Shown piece by piece: positions 63,573 to 64,000 of a stretch of 64,000 nucleotides of DNA; the stretch's first letter is position 1; each line of letters starts with the position of its first letter. Position numbers and translations under genes: made by a program. Origin of the DNA: Anoplopoma fimbria (lineage: Eukaryota; Chordata; Actinopteri; Perciformes; Anoplopomatidae); NCBI RefSeq assembly GCF_027596085.1, contig NC_072459.1, positions 21,698,055-21,762,054 of the forward strand. Reading direction: 5' to 3'. The notes beneath the pieces are model-generated. The model had not been told where the DNA came from. It saw only the letters and a list, made by a program, of their open reading frames with translations, and made no database searches.

Positions 63573-64000
63573 ATATGGTTCTGATTTCATTTTATCCATA
63601 AAAATACACACAAGTAGTGAAATAACATGATTGTGATTTTTAAAAAGGAAAATAATAAAATCTAGCAGTACAAATATATATATATACTGGTCCAACAAAC
63701 AAAAGGTTCGAAAAGATTTGGCAGTTAAAAAGAAATCTAAACCAACAAAATGTTTCAGTGCATCAGAGACGGGGTTGGAAACTAAACAACTACTTCTACA
63801 AAAGTAAAACACTTGTGTCATTATCGTGTACTAATTACAACCGCCTAGAGACAAGAGAGTCATTATCTTTTCTTCATCCATAAACACAAAGAACACTGAT
63901 GGAGGACATGGAATGTTTTACACTGATGGAAATTTCAGTCAGTTACATTTTGAAAATTGAATTATTAGACAATTTAGTCCCGAAAAAAATCATGATCTAA
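63573..64000. other. Terminal stretch, nothing identified
   Basis: AT-rich, no exon or recognised repeat. It could be the 3' end of a convergent minus-strand gene lying beyond the window, but nothing in it shows that. Confidence 0.4.

Noticed and set aside
63438..63821. 127-codon minus-strand frame at the window end
   Set aside because: It spans the poly-T run and the cnn3 poly(A) region, with a low-complexity Lys stretch and no domain.

Overview
This is a vertebrate nuclear window, almost certainly from a teleost fish. Genes are split by GT-AG introns. Long (CA)n/(TG)n arrays are dense, and several interspersed palindromic repeats are of types I know from many fish genomes. No bacterial-type operons, rRNA genes, intact tRNA genes or CRISPR arrays are present. 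No species can be named from the sequence alone.

Layout. 1-19,181: gene-poor, with no exon I can defend. It holds CA/TG microsatellites (six long arrays in 8,965-10,712), decayed DNA-transposon/MITE copies, one tRNA-derived SINE head and several islands that look like conserved non-coding elements. 19,182-26,874: one 23-bp-period, G-skewed minisatellite of about 7.7 kb, interrupted by a 100-N assembly gap. It runs into a retroelement-like 3' tail and ends about 140 bp before a GC-box/CRE promoter. 26,970-43,870: tlcd4 (formerly tmem56), plus strand, with a 5' UTR exon, six coding exons (270 aa, all junctions in phase) and a 3' UTR of about 4.7 kb carrying an 806-bp Harbinger-like element. 43,870-52,100: intergenic. 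It contains a large imperfect inverted repeat (arms about 45.1-45.9 and 47.5-48.1 kb), a (TA)n-rich patch and a recent near-perfect triplication at 50,977-51,840. 52,100-63,570: a calponin gene, best matched to cnn3, plus strand, seven coding exons (297 aa, all junctions in phase), with a TATA-like/double-CCAAT promoter and a 3' UTR of about 2.4 kb.

The two genes are not a pathway. tlcd4 encodes a polytopic TLC-domain membrane protein and cnn3 a cytoplasmic actin-binding calponin. Their adjacency matches the vertebrate neighbourhood CNN3-ALG14-TLCD4, but no alg14 was found between them here.

Most worth a second look: an acceptor in tlcd4 that is also a consensus donor (a possible recursive splice site at the start-codon exon); the giant minisatellite against the promoter and its probable origin from a retroelement tail; the long inverted repeat between the genes; and long UG or CA repeats immediately behind splice donors in both genes. 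I found no undescribed multi-gene system. The novelty here lies in repeats and splice architecture.
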